From: Deltaproteobacteria bacterium
GTDB lineage: Bacteria; Desulfobacterota; Syntrophorhabdia; Syntrophorhabdales; Syntrophorhabdaceae
Assembly (NCBI GenBank): GCA_003506795.1
Contig: DNYO01000235.1
Span: 1,342-7,458, forward strand
Direction of reading: 5' to 3'
DNA length: 6,117 nucleotides
The notes under the pieces are model-generated. The model was not told the DNA's origin, made no database searches, and saw nothing but the letters and a program-made list of their open reading frames with translations. How positions within the stretch are numbered: position 1 is the stretch's first letter; each line of letters begins with the position of its first letter. This document shows, piece by piece, positions 1 to 5,953 of the stretch. A program made the translations under genes and the position numbers.

Positions 1-43
1 ACAGGCCTCCCGCTCGCACTTTTCCGGCAGATATAGGAGGGTT

Positions 44-259
44 TTACTTCGGTTCGATGGGGTTCTGATCCTTGTCTTTTGCCGCTTTTTCTTTCTGATC
101 CGGTGTGACATCAATGGAATCCGGTTCGTTCACGGACTTCTTGAAGCCCTTGATGCCTTTTCCAATTGCCCCACCGATCTCCGAGATCCTGCCGGCGCCG
201 AAAATGAGTACCACGATGACAAGTATTATAATCAGTTCCGGCATTCCCAACCCAAACAT
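44..259 (-). CDS. tatA: Sec-independent translocase subunit TatA
   Basis: TatA oligomerises in the inner membrane to form the pore of the twin-arginine pathway, which exports folded, often cofactor-bearing proteins. The 71-residue product has the family layout: a short N-terminus with Glu8 (MPEL), one hydrophobic helix at about residues 7-20, an FG hinge (20-21), an amphipathic helix (about 23-45, containing KGFKK) and a charged, unstructured tail rich in Lys, Asp and Pro. I chose the ATG at 259 because AGGAGG lies 5 bases upstream (265-270) and the family begins at this point. The frame stays open to a TTG at 313, but that would run through the likely promoter. No tatB or tatC is visible; the gene is followed by only 43 bases before the window edge. 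The FG-hinge and short length favour TatA over TatB. The family call is firm. Confidence 0.95.
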   Translation of the reverse strand: MFGLGMPELIIILVIVVLIFGAGRISEIGGAIGKGIKGFKKSVNEPDSIDVTPDQKEKAAKDKDQNPIEPK

Positions 260-292
260 TGCTTCCTCCTCTACTTCAAGTTTTCCATCTTG

Positions 293-321
293 ATTATAAT
301 AGGAAACAATCAAAATGTATA
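293..321 (-). promoter_or_regulatory. Likely sigma70-type promoter of tatA
   Basis: On the minus strand, TATACA (316-321) and a perfect TATAAT (293-298) are separated by exactly 17 bp. Transcription would start near 286, giving a leader of about 26 bases that carries the AGGAGG site of tatA. The -35 box matches 4 of 6 consensus bases. Read from the sequence only. Confidence 0.65.
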
Positions 322-341
322 GAGTTTTGTCGGTTTTTTAG

Positions 342-370
342 TGGAAATGAAAGTCTTTTTCTGGTACTAT
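342..370 (+). promoter_or_regulatory. Likely promoter of tRNA-Glu (and the gene behind it)
   Basis: TGGAAA (342-347) and TACTAT (365-370) are 17 bp apart, and a TG extension (362-363) precedes the -10 box. Both boxes match 4 of 6 consensus bases. The predicted start near 377 leaves a leader of about 5 bases before the tRNA. Its -35 box is back to back with that of tatA, with 20 bp between them. Confidence 0.5.
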
Positions 371-381
371 TCATGCTTGGC

Positions 382-454
382 GGTCCCATCGTCTAGCGGC
401 CCAGGACGTCGGCCTCTCACGCCGAAAACACGAGTTCGATTCTCGTTGGGACCA
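382..454 (+). tRNA. tRNA-Glu, anticodon CTC
   Basis: A complete 73-base cloverleaf can be drawn. The acceptor arm is GGTCCCA (382-388) with TGGGACC (447-453) and discriminator A454. The D arm begins at 391, and the anticodon stem TCGGC/GCCGA (409-413, 421-425) encloses loop CTCTCAC with anticodon CTC at 416-418. The variable loop has 4 bases (426-429), and the T arm is ACGAG/CTCGT around TTCGATT. It reads GAG codons. CCA is not encoded (AAT follows the discriminator), so RNase Z-type trimming and CCA addition would be expected. Codon GAG could also be read by a tRNA-Glu(TTC) elsewhere. Confidence 0.97.
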
Positions 455-468
455 AATAAAAAAAGGCC

Positions 469-498
469 ATGTGGTTTTTCAAACCGGAAACATTTTTT
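469..498 (+). other. Weak terminator-like hairpin spanning the start codon of the PPC/DUF296 gene
   Basis: GGTTT (473-477) and AAACC (481-485) pair around a 3-base loop. After a 4-base bulge, ATGT (469-472) can also pair with ACAT (490-493), and a T run follows (494-498). The start codon of the downstream gene lies in the outer stem. It could act as a leaky terminator after tRNA-Glu or lower translation. The stem is short and AT-rich, so it may have no function. Confidence 0.25.
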
Positions 499-894
499 CT
501 TGAGCGCCTGAACCATGGCGCCGACCTTCTCGGATCGATCACGGAGATATTTCGACAGCACCGCGGACGAATGGGTTCCTTTACCGCCATAGGGGCGGTG
601 AAGAAGGCCCATATTGCGTTTTACGACCAGGAAAGGAAAGAGTACCTGGATTCCGTTATCGATGAACCAGCCGAGATACTCTCCTGCGTCGGGAACGTAT
701 CCGAGGTGGAGGGGGAGATTTCGGTGCATGCCCACATAACCCTGGGATACCGTGACGGCATCGCCCGTGGAGGCCATCTACTGGAGGGGACGGAGGTATT
801 TGCCTGCGAGCTTTTCGGCGCAATCCTCGAAGGTGAAGTTCTGTGCAGAGAATTCGACGATGTCACAGGACTGAAGCTCTGGAAGCGCGAATAA
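469..894 (+). CDS. PPC/DUF296-domain protein (putative DNA-binding, AT-hook-associated fold)
   Basis: The 141-residue protein is almost entirely one PPC (plants and prokaryotes conserved, DUF296) domain. RLNHGADLL (about 13-21) matches the usual family opening. AHIAFYD...EYL (48-60), the EEP-like segment DEPAEIL with VGNVSE (65-79), VHAHITLG (86-93) and GGHLLEGT (101-108) follow in family order. His87, His89 and His103 correspond to the metal-binding histidines described for bacterial members. Plant relatives carry AT-hooks and bind DNA; the role of stand-alone bacterial forms is not settled. The start is unambiguous: an in-frame TAA lies at 457-459 and ATG469 is the first start after it. Ribosome-site quality is poor (AAAAGG almost against the ATG). 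With only 14 bases between tRNA-Glu and the start, the gene probably lacks its own promoter. It converges on rdgB with a 75-base gap. Confidence 0.88.
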   Translation: MWFFKPETFFLERLNHGADLLGSITEIFRQHRGRMGSFTAIGAVKKAHIAFYDQERKEYLDSVIDEPAEILSCVGNVSEVEGEISVHAHITLGYRDGIARGGHLLEGTEVFACELFGAILEGEVLCREFDDVTGLKLWKRE

Positions 895-969
895 CAAGGT
901 ACAAAGGCTGAGGCGTAACACTGCGTCGGAATTTCAAAGAATATCTTCGACCAGAACCATGTTCTAATG

Positions 970-1578
970 CTATCTTTCCCCAGCCCCCAGTCCCTTTTTA
1001 TTTCCGATAAATTTCTTCAATGCCGCTATGGCTCTCCCGCGATGGCTCAGGGTGTTCTTCTCTTCCGTCGAGAGTTCGGCCAGGTATTTGTCGAGTTCAG
1101 GGGAGTAGAAAACAGGATCGTATCCGAAACCGCCTGAGCCGTGCTTTTCGAAGCCGATGTATCCTTTCAGCTCGCCGTAAAAAACGTAGCAGCGGTCCTT
1201 CCGGGGCAGGTACAGGGCAACGTAGGCCTTGAAGGTTGCCCCTCGCGCCTCCCAGGGCATGCCCTCGAGCTCTTTGAGAAGACGGCCTATACGCTCCTCG
1301 TCGTTCCTGCCGTACCGGGAGGAACGGATGCCGGGCCTTCCGCCGAGGGCCGCAACCTCCAGGCCTGAATCGTCGGCAAGGGCCGGTATACCGAAATGGT
1401 CGCCGACCTTTCGCGCCTTTTTCATCGCGTTTTCGGCATAATAGGGACTGTCCTCATTTACAATGATCTCATCCTGAAAATCGAGGAGGGAATGGATCTC
1501 ATCGAATTGGCCGGAGAGGAGGCGGCGGATCTCTTCGACCTTTCCCCTGTTCGTCGTGGCGATAATGACGTCTTTCAT
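970..1578 (-). CDS. rdgB: RdgB/HAM1 non-canonical purine NTP pyrophosphatase (dITP/XTP)
   Basis: This cytosolic enzyme hydrolyses dITP, ITP and XTP to the monophosphate and pyrophosphate, keeping deaminated purines out of DNA and RNA. The 202-residue product has normal family length and all signature blocks: TTNRGKVEEI (8-17, nucleotide binding), ENA..KAR (49-56), LADDSGLEV (67-75), GFGYDPVF (150-157) and SHRGRA (178-183). The ATG overlaps the rph stop as ATGA (1575-1578). No Shine-Dalgarno site is visible in the preceding C- and T-rich bases, so translation likely depends on ribosomes finishing rph. It is the last gene of the trxB group. No convincing terminator follows in the 75-base convergent gap with the DUF296 gene. 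The C-terminal tail after about residue 192 is Gly/Lys-rich and probably not conserved. Confidence 0.97.
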   Translation of the reverse strand: MKDVIIATTNRGKVEEIRRLLSGQFDEIHSLLDFQDEIIVNEDSPYYAENAMKKARKVGDHFGIPALADDSGLEVAALGGRPGIRSSRYGRNDEERIGRLLKELEGMPWEARGATFKAYVALYLPRKDRCYVFYGELKGYIGFEKHGSGGFGYDPVFYSPELDKYLAELSTEEKNTLSHRGRAIAALKKFIGNKKGLGAGER

Positions 1579-2303
1579 GCAGGGAACAGGGGGCCGAGGG
1601 TCGCCTTCTGCTGCCTCGTTATCTCTCCTATGGCTTTCAGGGCGTAGGTGTACATGACATCGAACTGCTCTTTTGTGAAAGGTTTTTTCTCGGCTGTGCC
1701 CTGGACTTCGATGAGCTGACCTTTCCCCGTCATGATGAAGTTCATGTCCACCTCGGCTTTGGAATCCTCCTCATAGGAAAGGTCGAGGGCGATCTCGCCA
1801 TTGACGATACCGACGCTTATGGCGGCCACGCTGTCCCTGAGCGGTATTTTATCTATCATACCGCGCCGCTTCATCCCCCACAGGGCCTCAACAAGGGCGA
1901 CATAACCGCCGGTGATGCTTGCCGTCCTTGTGCCGCCGTCCGCTTGGATGACGTCGCAGTCTACCCATATGGTCCGATCGCCGATGATGTCGAGATTGAC
2001 GATGGCGCGAAGCGCCCTTCCGATGAGACGCTGGATTTCATGCGTCCGCCCGCCGATGCGTCCCGAAACCGATTCCCGCATCGACCTGTTGTGGGTGGCG
2101 CGGGGCAGCATTGAGTACTCTGCGGTAAGCCAGCCCTTACCGGTGTTTTTCAGGAAAGGAGGGACTTTCTCTTCGATGCTTACGCCGCAAATGACTTTTG
2201 TGGCGCCCATCTCCACAAGTACGGAACCCTCGGGATACCGCAGAAAACTTTTTTCGATTCTAAGGCGACGTATTTCGTCGCTCGCCCTTGAGTTCTCTCT
2301 CAT
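1575..2303 (-). CDS. rph: Ribonuclease PH
   Basis: RNase PH is a phosphate-dependent 3'-5' exoribonuclease that trims tRNA precursors and other structured RNAs and acts as a hexameric ring. The 242-residue product is full length. Recognisable blocks are YPEGSVLVEMGATKV (23-37), GWLTAEYSMLPRATH (57-71) with Arg68, Arg73 and Arg76, GRTHEIQRLIGR (85-96) with Arg86, DCDVIQADGGTRTASITG (115-132) with Arg126, and EEDSKAEVDMN (178-188) with Asp180 and Asp186. These are the known phosphate-binding and catalytic positions, so it should be active. The start at 2303 fits the family N-terminus, and GAGGT lies 7 bases upstream, inside the coding end of the preceding gene. The preceding gene runs 44 bases into rph, and rdgB overlaps its stop by 4. 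Both suggest coupled translation. Confidence 0.98.
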   Translation of the reverse strand: MRENSRASDEIRRLRIEKSFLRYPEGSVLVEMGATKVICGVSIEEKVPPFLKNTGKGWLTAEYSMLPRATHNRSMRESVSGRIGGRTHEIQRLIGRALRAIVNLDIIGDRTIWVDCDVIQADGGTRTASITGGYVALVEALWGMKRRGMIDKIPLRDSVAAISVGIVNGEIALDLSYEEDSKAEVDMNFIMTGKGQLIEVQGTAEKKPFTKEQFDVMYTYALKAIGEITRQQKATLGPLFPA

Positions 2304-2856
2304 TCTTGTTACCTCTTTTCATATAGTTCAGCATTCCGTCATACAACTTATCGAAGGCTTCGGCAGGTCTTCCTTTCGGAACTTCGAGCCTGACAAATAC
2401 CCCCGGCATATCTATCCCGAGAAGCATGAAAAGGGAGATAGGCTTGACTTTTCTCTGGAATTGCGCGGCAATCGACGAGCCAAGCTCCGTTGATTGGGTA
2501 GTGTGCGATCCCGGCACCTCATCGGCATTTACTATGAGGCCTTTGCCCTTCCTGGCGTCACTGACCGCAATGAAAGCATCGGAGCGCTCCGATGGAACAA
2601 GCTCCACGACGAGCATGAATGCGGCCTTTTCCCTGTTCACCCTGTTGGCTGTCTCCACCTGCTTTTCCATCGATTCCGGGGAGTCGTAGACGCTTACCGT
2701 CAGTCCTTTACCGGTGAGATGTCTTTTGAATGCGTTCCACATCGGCTCATCCCTGACCCCCGCACGAGACAGGATTATGTGTTCCCCTGCGCACAGACAG
2801 GGTTCAGCACATGACAAAAGAAAAAGAAGGGTGAAACATAAGAGAATTCTGCTCAT
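2260..2856 (-). CDS. Exported protein resembling a degenerate amidase_3 (N-acetylmuramoyl-L-alanine amidase-like) domain
   Basis: I do not recognise a named gene. From ATG2856 the protein has 198 residues. A signal peptide (about 1-24) contains LLSC (13-16), a possible lipobox with Cys16, so it may be a lipoprotein. The rest follows the order of an amidase_3 fold: a first strand HIILS (26-30), helix WNAFKRHLTGKGLTV (40-54), ETANRVNREKAAFMLVVEL (68-86) where active enzymes have an AN...S-I-H motif, SSIAAQF (127-133), and GIDMPGVFVRLEV (147-159) where they have MPavLvE.GF. The metal-binding histidines and catalytic Glu (Arg156 here) are absent, so an active enzyme is unlikely. This resemblance is my inference. 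ATG2892, 5 bases after the trxB stop, is an alternative start adding 12 residues but has no ribosome site. For ATG2856, AGGAAA lies 13 bases upstream, which is far. The basic C-terminal tail (about 183-198) overlaps rph. Confidence 0.75.
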   Translation of the reverse strand: MSRILLCFTLLFLLSCAEPCLCAGEHIILSRAGVRDEPMWNAFKRHLTGKGLTVSVYDSPESMEKQVETANRVNREKAAFMLVVELVPSERSDAFIAVSDARKGKGLIVNADEVPGSHTTQSTELGSSIAAQFQRKVKPISLFMLLGIDMPGVFVRLEVPKGRPAEAFDKLYDGMLNYMKRGNKNERELKGERRNTSP

Positions 2857-2897
2857 AGATGAGGACTGCTTTCCTGCGGCGCTAAGTTGCATGGGGG

Positions 2898-3827
2898 CTA
2901 CCGGTTGGCTCCGAGGACGTAGCGTTCCAGGCTGACCGCCGCCTGGGCCCCATCGCCGACGGCTGTGGAGATCTGCCGGAGGGTCTTCTTCCGGATATCT
3001 CCGGCGGCGTAAAGGCCGGGCGTTTTGGTGCCGAGCCCCTCATCGGTGATAATAAAGCCGGCCGGATCGCGTTCGACGAGATCTCCGAGAAAACCTGTAT
3101 CAGGCCGGTAGCCTACGTAGACAAAAACGCCGCTTACCGGAAGATCTTCTCTCCGGCCCGTTTTGGTATCCTCGATGACGAGGCGCTCTACCTGGTTTTT
3201 GCCGGCTATCTCGACGGGCCGTCTGTTCCAGAGAAATTCCATTTTCGGGTTCCGGAACGCCCGCTCCTGGAGGATCTTTTGTGCCCTCAAACTGTCCCTG
3301 CGGTGTATCACGTAAACCTTTTCAACAATGTTGGCCAGCGACAGAGCTTCTTCTATGGCCGAATCGCCGCCCCCGATGACGGCAACCTCGAGGCCCTTGA
3401 AGAACATACCGTCGCACGTGGCACAATAAGAGATGCCGCGGCCAATGAGTTCGTTCTCTCCCGGGATGCCCATCTTTGCCGGCTCGGTGCCGCTGGCAAC
3501 GATGACACCGGCTGAGTCGAATGTCGCGTCGTTCACCTTTACCGTGAACCGTGTTTCCTCGAGGGACACGTTCTGCACCTCGGAAAATTCCCTGACGGGA
3601 AGGCCGAAGGCCTTCGCATGGGCCGCGAACCTTTCCATGAGTTCCCTGCCCGATATGCCCTCGGGAAAACCGGGATAATTCTCCACGCGCCCGGTGTTGA
3701 GAGGTGCTCCACCCGGAAGTACCTTTTCAAGAAGCACGGTTTTTATGCCGCCGCGCATTAGATAGAGACCGGCTGTCAGCCCCGCGGGGCCGCCGCCGAT
3801 TACAATCGCTTCGTACTGTTCGGACAC
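2898..3827 (-). CDS. trxB: Thioredoxin reductase
   Basis: TrxB is a cytosolic FAD enzyme that passes electrons from NADPH to thioredoxin, feeding ribonucleotide reductase, peroxiredoxins and protein disulfide reduction. The 309-residue product is a standard low-molecular-weight type. It has the FAD-binding GGGPAG (11-16), ENYPGFPEGISG (49-60), the redox centre CATC (Cys135, Cys138), GGGDSA (152-157) for NADPH, HRRDSLRA (175-182) with the arginines expected for NADPH preference, and GLYAAGDIR (271-279) closing the FAD site. The start is GTG at 3827, with GGGAGGT (3836-3842) 8 bases before it. No thioredoxin gene is visible in the window. A likely promoter lies at 3888-3916, so the gene probably heads the trxB, amidase-like, rph, rdgB transcript. 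A ferredoxin-dependent or other flavin disulfide reductase is less likely given the intact HRRD motif. Confidence 0.96.
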   Translation of the reverse strand: MSEQYEAIVIGGGPAGLTAGLYLMRGGIKTVLLEKVLPGGAPLNTGRVENYPGFPEGISGRELMERFAAHAKAFGLPVREFSEVQNVSLEETRFTVKVNDATFDSAGVIVASGTEPAKMGIPGENELIGRGISYCATCDGMFFKGLEVAVIGGGDSAIEEALSLANIVEKVYVIHRRDSLRAQKILQERAFRNPKMEFLWNRRPVEIAGKNQVERLVIEDTKTGRREDLPVSGVFVYVGYRPDTGFLGDLVERDPAGFIITDEGLGTKTPGLYAAGDIRKKTLRQISTAVGDGAQAAVSLERYVLGANR

Positions 3828-3841
3828 GTTAAAGAACCTCC

Positions 3842-3874
3842 CGGATATCCGCCGACTTTATCCCGGCGGCCGCC
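3842..3874 (-). promoter_or_regulatory. Palindrome-rich leader of trxB
   Basis: Between the predicted transcription start (near 3881) and the GGGAGGT ribosome site lie two perfect 10-bp palindromes: CGGATATCCG (3842-3851) and GGCGGCCGCC (3865-3874). In addition CCGCCG (3849-3854) can pair with CGGCGG (3864-3869) around a 9-base loop. Pairing of 3864-3869 with 3849-3854 competes with folding of the second palindrome. This could be an operator or an RNA switch, but no known riboswitch class is recognised and there is no T run for termination. Confidence 0.35.
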
Positions 3875-3887
3875 TTTAGTGTCTCTC

Positions 3888-3916
3888 ATTGTAAGGAATC
3901 CACCGGCAATATTCAA
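3888..3916 (-). promoter_or_regulatory. Likely promoter of the trxB-rph-rdgB group
   Basis: On the minus strand TTGAAT (3911-3916) and TACAAT (3888-3893) are spaced by exactly 17 bp. They match 4 and 5 of 6 consensus bases. The -35 box overlaps the stop codon of the membrane-protein gene, so the promoter sits exactly in the 85-base gap before trxB. Transcription would start near 3881. Confidence 0.55.
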
Positions 3917-4656
3917 CGTAATTTTCTTCTTCCCGTGCACTCCGTAACGCAGTTCCTGCACATCAGGGCGGCGTTATGGGTTTCGAAGAACCTCTCGGGA
4001 TACCGGTAATAGAGGTACTCCCACTGAATGACGATGATGATGGAAAAGGCCACAATGGACCATGTCCAGAAGGACTGAATAAAGATGAGAGGCGAAAAAG
4101 CCATGATGTAGCCCCAGTTGTTGATTCGGCAGGTACTGCAGCACTTGCCGTGAGCGAGCCATTTGAAAGGACAGAAGACGCTCACGCAGAACTGGTCCAT
4201 AAAGACGAAAAAGAGCACGATGATGTATATCCAGGTATCGCTGAGCAGGCCGACCATGCGCCACAGGGCTATGTCGCCGAGAAGAAGGAGCCAGTAAAAG
4301 GCGGATTTCAGGGCTCCGAGGTCGGTTTTCGCCTTCAGGGAACGGAGTTTTTCGTTCCTTGCGGGGGTAATACCGTCGGCCTCCCGGTAAAAGCGCCGGA
4401 ATATCTTTCTTGAGGAGATCTTTTTGTTGAAACCGGGGACCATGCGTTTTATTAGTATGAAGACGGTGAGCGCCCAGAGGACGTGATAGACCCTCACGAC
4501 GCCGGCGAGGGGAAAGGTGAAAAAAACCGTCAGTATGTCGGACCGGAATATGGCGACAAGGCCCACGACAACCACGATGCCGGCTTTTATCATGAGGTCC
4601 GCAGCGCCTACCATCCCCCTTTTCCCGCTCTGTTCTTTCAAGGAGTTATCCACCAA
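3913..4656 (-). CDS. Cys-rich multi-pass membrane protein, function unknown
   Basis: I do not recognise a named family. The 247-residue product has a hydrophilic N-terminus, hydrophobic stretches at about 21-38, 41-70, 117-137, 141-158 and 182-212 (four to six membrane helices), and a very basic loop at 71-116 that should be cytoplasmic. Eight cysteines form two clusters: Cys157, Cys162, Cys172, Cys173 and Cys176 in a short basic loop ending TCRINNWG, and Cys233, Cys236 and Cys240 near the C-terminus (CxxCxxxC). His169 and His227 are close by. If 182-217 forms a hairpin of two helices, both clusters would face the cytoplasm. They could bind a metal or Fe-S cluster or do thiol chemistry; this is inference. 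The start is taken as TTG at 4656, with GGAGG 9 bases upstream; GTG 4653 is nearly as good. It lies 36 bases behind the PPC-domain gene and just before trxB. Confidence 0.82.
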   Translation of the reverse strand: MVDNSLKEQSGKRGMVGAADLMIKAGIVVVVGLVAIFRSDILTVFFTFPLAGVVRVYHVLWALTVFILIKRMVPGFNKKISSRKIFRRFYREADGITPARNEKLRSLKAKTDLGALKSAFYWLLLLGDIALWRMVGLLSDTWIYIIVLFFVFMDQFCVSVFCPFKWLAHGKCCSTCRINNWGYIMAFSPLIFIQSFWTWSIVAFSIIIVIQWEYLYYRYPERFFETHNAALMCRNCVTECTGRRKLR

Positions 4657-4692
4657 AGGGGCGCTCCTCCAACGTTGCGTACGCGGGTCATC

Positions 4693-5835
4693 CTACTTGT
4701 TCGCCTCTGTCAGGACAGGTCCGCTGCCATCGCCGAGAATGAGCGTATAGGGGCCCTCTCCGCCGTGATACATGAACCTGATCTGGATGTAGTAGCTGCC
4801 TGCCGGGAGGTTCGCCTCAATGACAAAGTCCTTCCTTGTATCCTGGCCGTCGCGGGCGAGCCTGTTGCCTTTTGCGTCCCAGAGGTCCGCTACGATGTCG
4901 AGTCCTCCCCGTGAGGCGATGCGCATCCGGCCGCCGGCGAAGTCAAAACGGAAGGTATCATAGTCGGACCTGTTGATGTAGGCCCGCACCGTTGAGTTGT
5001 ACGGGATGACCGTTGCACCGGCCGAGGTTGCGGGGGCCTCCGCCACAATCCCCGGGGGTATATTCGGTTGAGGAGGAGGGGGTGGAACAACCGGTGTCTG
5101 CGTAACGTTGCCCGGTACAGGCGGGATGCCGGAAACCTGGCCTCCTGTCGGGCCCGGTAGCGTCACCGGCGGTTTTGCCGTCACCGGCGATTCGCCGGGT
5201 ATGTTCGTAAGGAGGAAAGGAGCGCTCTTTACATCGCCCCATGACCTTTTGGCGGATTTCTTCACGTTATCGTCGCTGTCCGCCGGGGTCTTCAGCATTA
5301 TCCTCGTCGAAACCCCGGGCTTGTTAGAGACGAAGGTAACGTAGAGGCTATTGTGTTCGCTCTGCGGCGCAATGGTGATATTGTAGCGGACAAGGTCACA
5401 TGATGCCTGCTCGCCGCGCACTATGGGCCACGGCTGCTGGAATCGTGTTACAAAAGACCGCGTAAAACCCTCTGATTTCCCGTAGGACGCAGTATAGTTG
5501 GTCAGGGGCGTATCGCCATCGAGATAGACCGAGATCCTTGTGCCGTCCGCCGGTGCCGGGTGGCAGTCGTAGAGTGTATACTTCTGTCCTGGGACGACCG
5601 TGAACCGGGCGACCTTCACATAGTCCGGCACCTTTTGACTTTCATAGGAACACCGGGCCAGCAGCTTCCTGGGGGCCGTCCTTCTGTCGAGGGGTACGCC
5701 GGGCACCCTTACCACTACAAGTGTATTGAGGGGCAGAACTTCGGCGGTGATCTGCCCGCGGACAGGATTGGCCGCCAGGGAACAAGCGATGGTGACGACG
5801 GCAAGAATCAAAAAAGAACGCATAAAAGCTCTCAT
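4693..5835 (-). CDS. Exported protein with proline-rich linker and C-terminal pre-peptidase (PPC) domain
   Basis: The 380-residue protein begins with a signal peptide (about 1-27; cleavage near VRG/Q is plausible). A beta-rich region of about 28-210 that I do not recognise contains Cys62, Cys91 and Cys146. A proline-rich linker (about 213-266, including PPPPPQP) follows, and then a bacterial pre-peptidase C-terminal domain (about 275-368). The last shows the family pattern: DYDTFRFDFAGG (291-302), GGLDIVADLWDAKGNRLA (310-327), LPAGSYYIQI (343-352) and GPYTLILGD (361-369). Such domains usually accompany secreted peptidases, but no peptidase domain or catalytic motif is seen here. It probably acts outside the cytoplasm as a binding or structural protein. 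The start at 5835 is supported by AAGGAGGT ending 7 bases before it; the longer open frame to 5904 would run through the likely promoter. It heads a two-gene group with the membrane protein. Confidence 0.88.
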   Translation of the reverse strand: MRAFMRSFLILAVVTIACSLAANPVRGQITAEVLPLNTLVVVRVPGVPLDRRTAPRKLLARCSYESQKVPDYVKVARFTVVPGQKYTLYDCHPAPADGTRISVYLDGDTPLTNYTASYGKSEGFTRSFVTRFQQPWPIVRGEQASCDLVRYNITIAPQSEHNSLYVTFVSNKPGVSTRIMLKTPADSDDNVKKSAKRSWGDVKSAPFLLTNIPGESPVTAKPPVTLPGPTGGQVSGIPPVPGNVTQTPVVPPPPPQPNIPPGIVAEAPATSAGATVIPYNSTVRAYINRSDYDTFRFDFAGGRMRIASRGGLDIVADLWDAKGNRLARDGQDTRKDFVIEANLPAGSYYIQIRFMYHGGEGPYTLILGDGSGPVLTEANK

Positions 5836-5903
5836 AAGACGACCTCCTTTTCCACGATACGGGTAAGGAACGATATGCTCCGGGAACACCCTACCCTGCC
5901 GCA

Positions 5904-5932
5904 AGGATAACTGGAGGCACTTCGAATGTCAA
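5904..5932 (-). promoter_or_regulatory. Likely sigma70-type promoter of the PPC-domain gene
   Basis: A perfect TTGACA (5927-5932) is followed after 17 bp by TATCCT (5904-5909, 4 of 6 consensus). Transcription would start near 5897, giving a leader of about 62 bases before ATG5835. The leader contains GGGTA and TACCC, which could pair over a long loop, but no clear regulatory fold. Confidence 0.65.
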
Positions 5933-5953
5933 GAATATGGGAGACAGGAGAAA

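Noticed and set aside
5..42. Inverted repeat CCTCCC/GGGAGG behind tatA, considered as a terminator
   Set aside because: The arms are 6 bp with a loop of more than 20 bases and no T run. The right arm could equally be a ribosome site of a gene beyond the window edge.
367..777. A 136-codon open frame on the minus strand
   Set aside because: It is antisense to the DUF296 gene and runs through the tRNA-Glu gene, so it is a shadow.
953..965. Hairpin AGAAC-CAT-GTTCT in the convergent gap, considered as a terminator
   Set aside because: The stem has only 5 bp and no T run follows on either strand.
1912..2493. A 193-codon open frame on the plus strand
   Set aside because: It lies antisense to rph and the amidase-like gene. 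Its composition mirrors those genes and it has no recognisable domain.
3976..4413. A 145-codon open frame on the plus strand
   Set aside because: It is antisense to the membrane-protein gene and its charged composition is what the complement of hydrophobic codons gives.
469..5835. A functional link between the two proteins labelled PPC
   Set aside because: The names coincide only. DUF296 (plants and prokaryotes conserved) and the bacterial pre-peptidase C-terminal domain are unrelated families.
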